The notes beneath the pieces were generated by a model. That model was not told the origin of the DNA and ran no database searches. It saw only the letters and a list, made by a program, of their open reading frames with translations. This document shows, one piece after another, positions 36,568 to 40,120 of a DNA stretch of 40,120 bases (position 1 is the first letter of the stretch; every line of letters starts with the position of its first letter). Made by a program: the position numbers and the translations under genes. Origin of the DNA: Psittacicella hinzii (GTDB lineage: Bacteria; Pseudomonadota; Gammaproteobacteria; Enterobacterales; Psittacicellaceae); assembly GCF_003585935.1 (NCBI RefSeq), contig NZ_NRJG01000001.1, positions 1-40,120 on the forward strand, in the 5' to 3' direction.

Positions 36568-37605
36568 TTATTGTAGGCTTTCCCACCAATGAGTTGTTGG
36601 TAAAGCTTTAAATGAGAAGGTTGTGCCAATTACTGGAGTACCAACTTGTAAAGTTGGATTTACTTGTTCTTTATGACTAAAGTAGACATCCATAGGTTCA
36701 CGCCAAGTATGCTCAGAAAGATCAAACTTAGCCCAGTGGATAGGTACTACCTTAGGTGTGTTAATGTCTTTAGCCGCTTGTAAAGACTGGTGTGGGAACA
36801 TGTGAATATTTGGCCATTTTTCGTTATACTCGCCATTTTCAATGAATGCCGCATCAAATGGTCCATACTCTTGCCCTATTTGCGCAAAGTGTTTACCGTA
36901 ACCACCATCACCACTAAAGAAAAGCTTAAAGTCTGGAGTCGTAATTACATATGATCCCCAAAGAGTAGCATTCTGTCCACCTAAAGAACGACCACTAAAG
37001 TGACGATTAGGAGTAAGAGTATAAGTTACTCCATTTAGCGTCACATGTTCGTGCCAATAAAGTTCAGTGATTTTACTTTCATCTACTCCCCAACGTACTA
37101 AGTGAGCTTTTACTCCTAAAGGAACAACAAAATGACCTACACGGTCTTTAATTTCTTTGATTGTACGCATTTCTAGGTGATCGTAGTGATCATGAGAAAG
37201 CACTACTACATCAATGGCAGGAATATCTTTACTTGTAGTTTGATATTCGTAAGGGTAAGGTTTACCCCCTACAAAACTTACCGGACTTGCACTATAGAAT
37301 ACTGGATCAGTAAGGAAAGTTTGTCCATTAAGCTTGCCAACAATAGTCGAATGCCCTAACCAAATAAACTCTTGTTCTTGTAAACCTTTGATTTCATTAC
37401 CATTTTCATCTTTAAGCACTAAAGATGGGGTTGGTTCAAGGTTAACAAATTTACCATCTTGGTAATTAGGTGCTGCTTGCATACGAGCTTGAGTTGCAGC
37501 ATCAGGTTTACCACCAAAGACAGGATTAAACTGCAAAAACGCCCATACTATAAGCACTAGAATTATGATAACGAGCAGTAAATATTTAAAGAAAGTTAAG
37601 ATCAT
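36568..37605 (-). CDS. Membrane-anchored metallo-beta-lactamase-fold hydrolase (NAPE-PLD/RomA-like)
   Basis: Residues 4-25 form one N-terminal membrane helix (FFKYLLLVIIILVLIVWAFL), probably a signal anchor that places the enzyme on the periplasmic face. The catalytic domain carries HxHxDH as SHDHYDHLE (H138, H140, D142, H143). It also has LGHST (84-88), LTDPVF (98-103), TPNRHFSGR (198-206), FSGDGGYG (230-237) and VPIHWAKF near the end. This set, with the P-x-x-H-[WF]-S-x-R signature, is that of the bacterial relatives of N-acyl-phosphatidylethanolamine phospholipase D (RomA and similar outer-membrane-associated proteins), so a phospholipid or other phosphodiester substrate is plausible but unproven. 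The start is the ATG at 37605; no Shine-Dalgarno is visible. It is convergent with the SMR gene and shares its terminator. Confidence 0.9.
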   Translation of the reverse strand: MILTFFKYLLLVIIILVLIVWAFLQFNPVFGGKPDAATQARMQAAPNYQDGKFVNLEPTPSLVLKDENGNEIKGLQEQEFIWLGHSTIVGKLNGQTFLTDPVFYSASPVSFVGGKPYPYEYQTTSKDIPAIDVVVLSHDHYDHLEMRTIKEIKDRVGHFVVPLGVKAHLVRWGVDESKITELYWHEHVTLNGVTYTLTPNRHFSGRSLGGQNATLWGSYVITTPDFKLFFSGDGGYGKHFAQIGQEYGPFDAAFIENGEYNEKWPNIHMFPHQSLQAAKDINTPKVVPIHWAKFDLSEHTWREPMDVYFSHKEQVNPTLQVGTPVIGTTFSFKALPTTHWWESLQ

Positions 37606-37699
37606 ATAAGTTGTTTGTGTTTGTATGTTTGTTACTTGTGTTTAGTTACTAGTGTTTGCTTGTATTTAACTAACTGTGTTAGTTTTATCGTATTTAGTT

Positions 37700-37915
37700 A
37701 ATTGCTTTTAATTATGTCTAATTATTTGGAACTAATGACTAATGTTTAATTATTTATGTCTAGATAATTAGATCTAGTTACTAGAGTTTAGTTATTTGTA
37801 TGTGATTAATTCGATTTAATAACTAGTCTTTGGTTACTTGTATTTGATTAATTAGATCTAATCACTTGAGTTTGTTTTCTTGTATCCAATAATTAGGATC
37901 TACTTATGATAATTT
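37700..37915 (+). repeat. Degenerate tandem repeat of about 42 bp, four to five units
   Basis: Units like GAGTTTAGTTATTTGTATGT + GATTAATTCGATTTAATAACTA. The two best-aligned units (about 37787-37870) share about three quarters of their bases; the rest are weaker. TTACTTGTGTTTAGTT words extend back to 37630. Confidence 0.6.
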
Positions 37916-37933
37916 TCGCAGGATATTGTAGCA

Positions 37934-37973
37934 TAAAGCTCCAGGTAAATGAGAGAATTTACCTGGAGCTTTA
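37934..37973. terminator. Hairpin terminator behind pgpA
   Basis: A perfect 17-bp stem TAAAGCTCCAGGTAAAT with a GAGAGA loop, about 105 nt past the pgpA stop. The T tract is poor on either side. Confidence 0.65.
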
Positions 37974-38077
37974 ACTTACAAAAACCACCTATAATCAAAG
38001 ACTTACCTTTGATTAGAGAGTTTAACTCAATTGTGTTTTGCGCATAACTAATTAATGCCATTTTGCATATGCTTTAG

Positions 38078-38662
38078 TTAAGCAACTAAAAAATTACGAA
38101 TACTTTCGTCCCAACCAAAATAAGATAAGACTAGAAGTAAGATAATCGATTTAGCAATCGTAGTTAGGGCAGCAAAAATATCATCTAGCATTACCCCAAG
38201 CGGAGTATTTAAACAATCCGCCCAAGCTGTTAAGCCTACTTTAATAATATCATCAAAGCGGAAGAATAAAAAGTTTACAAATGTAATGTAACCAATTAAT
38301 TCTGTATAGTAAGAGTGATCTAATCCGATATAAAAATAGATAATCCCATTGACAAAGAATACGGCTGCAGTTTCATCGATTACGACATAGCTTGGATCTT
38401 CTTTACCGTCTTGACGTTTTAATGCCCAAGTGCATAACCAGCCAACAAAAAACTGCACTACTGCCCAAAAGAGTAGATTAGTATACCAATGAGTTTGGCT
38501 TGTCTGTGTAAAGAGATACCAACAAACTAATGAAGCCGCTGCAGATCCCCAAGTACCAGGTGCAGGACGGAATAGACCTACGGTAAAGAATGAAGCAAGA
38601 AATAAAGATGCTTTACCTGTAAAGCCTTTATAGTGGGAAAAAAGATTATAGCGATAAAACAT
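38078..38662 (-). CDS. pgpA: Phosphatidylglycerophosphatase A (divergent)
   Basis: Removes the phosphate from phosphatidylglycerophosphate to give phosphatidylglycerol, at the inner membrane. Diagnostic parts are FRPAPGTWGSAAAS near the N-terminus, VVIDETAAVFF (the V-x-D-E pair), FRFDDIIK and GVMLDDIFAA with its acidic pair, joined by four hydrophobic segments, in PgpA order. The usual F-D-I-x-K-P-x-P block has drifted to FDDIIKVGLTAW. The frame is open from a TTG at 38704, but I choose the ATG at 38662 (194 residues): AGG lies six bases before it, and the extra 14 residues are unlike the family. An ATG at 38668 is the alternative. A TATAAT box lies at 38718-38723. It is a single gene flanked by terminators on both sides. 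Confidence 0.88.
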   Translation of the reverse strand: MFYRYNLFSHYKGFTGKASLFLASFFTVGLFRPAPGTWGSAAASLVCWYLFTQTSQTHWYTNLLFWAVVQFFVGWLCTWALKRQDGKEDPSYVVIDETAAVFFVNGIIYFYIGLDHSYYTELIGYITFVNFLFFRFDDIIKVGLTAWADCLNTPLGVMLDDIFAALTTIAKSIILLLVLSYFGWDESIRNFLVA

Positions 38663-38717
38663 GAGCATCCTAGCTCGTTGTTCGAGCTTATATAAGTAAA
38701 ACAAAGATTTGCCAAAA

Positions 38718-38723
38718 ATTATA
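38718..38723 (-). promoter_or_regulatory. -10 box of pgpA
   Basis: TATAAT on the - strand, 55 bp before the chosen ATG. The -35 region falls inside the adhesin terminator stem, so promoter and terminator overlap. Confidence 0.45.
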
Positions 38724-38728
38724 ACACA

Positions 38729-38760
38729 AAGGGCGACTGATCTAGAGATCAGTCGCCCTT
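38729..38760 (-). terminator. Terminator behind the second adhesin gene
   Basis: An inverted repeat AAGGGCGACTGATCT with its complement, 185 nt past the adhesin stop. It shares 14 of 16 bases with the terminator flank of the large adhesin (38748-38763 against 4342-4357). Confidence 0.7.
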
Positions 38761-38944
38761 ATTTATATTTACATATTTGCGTAGTGGTGTATCACTGTTT
38801 TGTATTTTCTAGTACGTGTTTTTACTATTGGTAAATACCTTTGCATAGAAATACATTTTCGTAAATATGCTGCATTGTCAGATAAGTTTGGTAGTCCAAG
38901 TCTTCTTAAGACAACGAATAATCTTAAGGCAAAGACTAAACTAA

Positions 38945-40120
38945 CTACTTATCTTCTTTTTTGCTTTTAGAATCACTTAACTTGTTATGTAAGTAACTAG
39001 GAACAATGCTACATGCTGAAGAGAATCTTGCAGTATCTGCTTTAGATACGTTGTACTTACGGATCAGTTGATCAATCGATAGAGTTTGACTATCTTCATA
39101 CGTGATTTGGTAATTAGCTAATACATCATCAATGGTTGCCATACATGTAGAGATATGGTAAGCCGTTGGGGTAACTGTAATAGTTTCACCTACTGGGATG
39201 TAATTTACGTTTACCGTCACTGATAAGTTTTCCTCATTATACATTTCACCAATACGATCACCTTTTTCTAACTCATAGTAATCCTCACTATCAATTAACC
39301 AATCATCATAGTTAGATGCAGGATCTTGCATTGATGGATCAATTGGTTGTGGATTCGTTAGAGTGTGATTAATTGTTAAATTTGGATTAATGATTAATAC
39401 TGAATCATTATCTGAGTAACGACCATTGTAACTAGGTGTAGAGTTAATTACACCTTTATTACCTGTAAAGGTAATAGCTTCATAACTAACTGAAGTTAAG
39501 TTCGTATGATCACCAACGTTAAAGGTATTGTTCGTAACAGTTGTATTAGCATTCGAACCAATTTCTAAGTCACCTGAAGTGGTAATAGTATTACCATCGA
39601 CTAAGGTTGAGCCATTTGTACTATTAATTGTGATACCAGTATTACTACTAATATTCGAATTAATAATCGTAGTGTTCTCTTTAGCCGTGATATTAATTTT
39701 ACCTGTTTCAGCAGTAACATTAGTACCTACGATGTTAATCGAACCATTAGGTGAAGTAACATCTACATCGTCCTTAGCGGTCACATTAGTACCATTACCA
39801 ATGTTAACTCCTTGGTTACCACTAATCGCAATCGAACCATTATCAGAACTTACATATGAAGAGTTAATAGTTGTCGTGCCATTAGTTGAGTTAATTACCA
39901 CACCTTGGTTACCACTAATATTCGAATTCTCGATTGTAGTGTTTTCCTTAGCAGTGATGTTAACTTTACCTGTTTGCTCTGTTACATTCGTACCAGTTAC
40001 GTTAATAGAACCGTTTGGTGAAGTGATGTCTACATCGTCCTTAGCAGTTACATTCGTACCGTTACCAATGTTCACTCCTTGGTTACCACTAATAGCAATT
40101 GAACCATTATCAGAACTTAC
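38945..40120 (-). CDS. Second HMW1-like adhesin, C-terminal end (partial at window edge)
   Basis: The frame is open to the right edge; the in-frame GTG at 40075 is an internal valine, not a start. The visible stalk is an NxS/T-rich beta-helix-like repeat with an 89-residue (267-bp) period, two copies of which differ at few positions (SSDNGSIAISGNQGVNIGNG begins each). A non-repeated stretch follows, then a C-terminal domain with two cysteines in ISTC and FSSAC, exactly 43 residues apart as in the large adhesin, and a Lys-rich end (CSIVPSYLHNKL, then KSKKEDK). By analogy with HMW1, whose C-terminal cysteine loop holds the adhesin in its HMW1B pore, this domain is the likely anchor. It is a paralogue of the large adhesin rather than its broken copy, since the stalk sequence differs. 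Signal peptide and secretion domain lie outside the window. Confidence 0.93.
   Translation of the reverse strand, partial: VSSDNGSIAISGNQGVNIGNGTNVTAKDDVDITSPNGSINVTGTNVTEQTGKVNITAKENTTIENSNISGNQGVVINSTNGTTTINSSYVSSDNGSIAISGNQGVNIGNGTNVTAKDDVDVTSPNGSINIVGTNVTAETGKINITAKENTTIINSNISSNTGITINSTNGSTLVDGNTITTSGDLEIGSNANTTVTNNTFNVGDHTNLTSVSYEAITFTGNKGVINSTPSYNGRYSDNDSVLIINPNLTINHTLTNPQPIDPSMQDPASNYDDWLIDSEDYYELEKGDRIGEMYNEENLSVTVNVNYIPVGETITVTPTAYHISTCMATIDDVLANYQITYEDSQTLSIDQLIRKYNVSKADTARFSSACSIVPSYLHNKLSDSKSKKEDK
39570..40120 (-). repeat. 267-bp tandem repeat in the second adhesin
   Basis: The word CCATTATCAGAACTTAC recurs exactly 267 bp apart (39837 and 40104). The repeat continues past the window edge and decays towards the C-terminus. 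Confidence 0.9.

Larger units (their letters stand above)
37606..38077. other. 472-bp gene-free interval
   Basis: Holds a degenerate 42-bp tandem repeat and the hairpin behind pgpA. The promoter of the hydrolase gene should be here on the - strand but is masked by the repeat. Confidence 0.7.

Overview
The window looks like chromosome from an AT-rich gammaproteobacterium, most probably of the order Pasteurellales. Three things point there: a cytosine methyltransferase that follows Haemophilus M.HaeIII almost motif for motif, two giant secreted adhesins of the Haemophilus HMW1 type (extended signal peptide, TPS secretion domain, NxS/T-rich stalk), and a typical gammaproteobacterial TsaD. A Psittacicella-like host is possible but is only a guess.

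Layout. 1-616 (+) is the C-terminal part of a type I restriction specificity subunit (HsdS), cut by the left edge. 797-1930 (-) is tsaD. 2146-3346 (-) is a two-gene operon of a small Xre-type regulator and an M.HaeIII-like methyltransferase. 3347-4515 has no gene; it holds an insertion-sequence-end-like sequence and a 15-unit, 33-bp minisatellite. 4516-23922 (-) is one 6468-residue HMW1-like adhesin, nearly half of the window. 23923-29876 is a gene desert of about 6 kb with hairpins, palindromes and short degenerate tandem repeats. 29877-30554 (+) is an unrecognised basic protein behind a structured leader. 30555-32660 is a second desert ending in a strong + strand terminator. 32546-35673 is a module bounded by perfect 22-bp inverted repeats; it carries one HsdM-like adenine methyltransferase gene swollen by minisatellites and broken by a TAA. 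36122-36442 (+) is a Gdx/SugE-type SMR exporter, 36568-37605 (-) a membrane-anchored metallo-beta-lactamase-fold hydrolase, and 38078-38662 (-) a divergent PgpA. 38945 to the right edge (-) is the C-terminal end of a second HMW1-like adhesin.

How it fits together. The two adhesins share a C-terminal domain with two cysteines exactly 43 residues apart, a tail of the form C-x-I-x-P-x-Y-L followed by lysines, and a similar terminator about 170-185 nt past the stop codon. Their stalks are built from repeats (about 573, 189 and 663 bp in the large one, 267 bp in the other) in which NxS/T sequons occur about every 7-8 residues. The most exciting reading is a surface system of hyper-N-glycosylated giant adhesins, which would need a cytoplasmic HMW1C/NGT-type glycosyltransferase and a TpsB (HMW1B-type) pore. 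Neither is in this window.

A second theme is tandem-repeat growth. Most gene-free stretches carry their own degenerate short tandem repeat (12-42 bp units), and the same kind of repeat has entered the coding sequence of the HsdM-like gene in at least three places.
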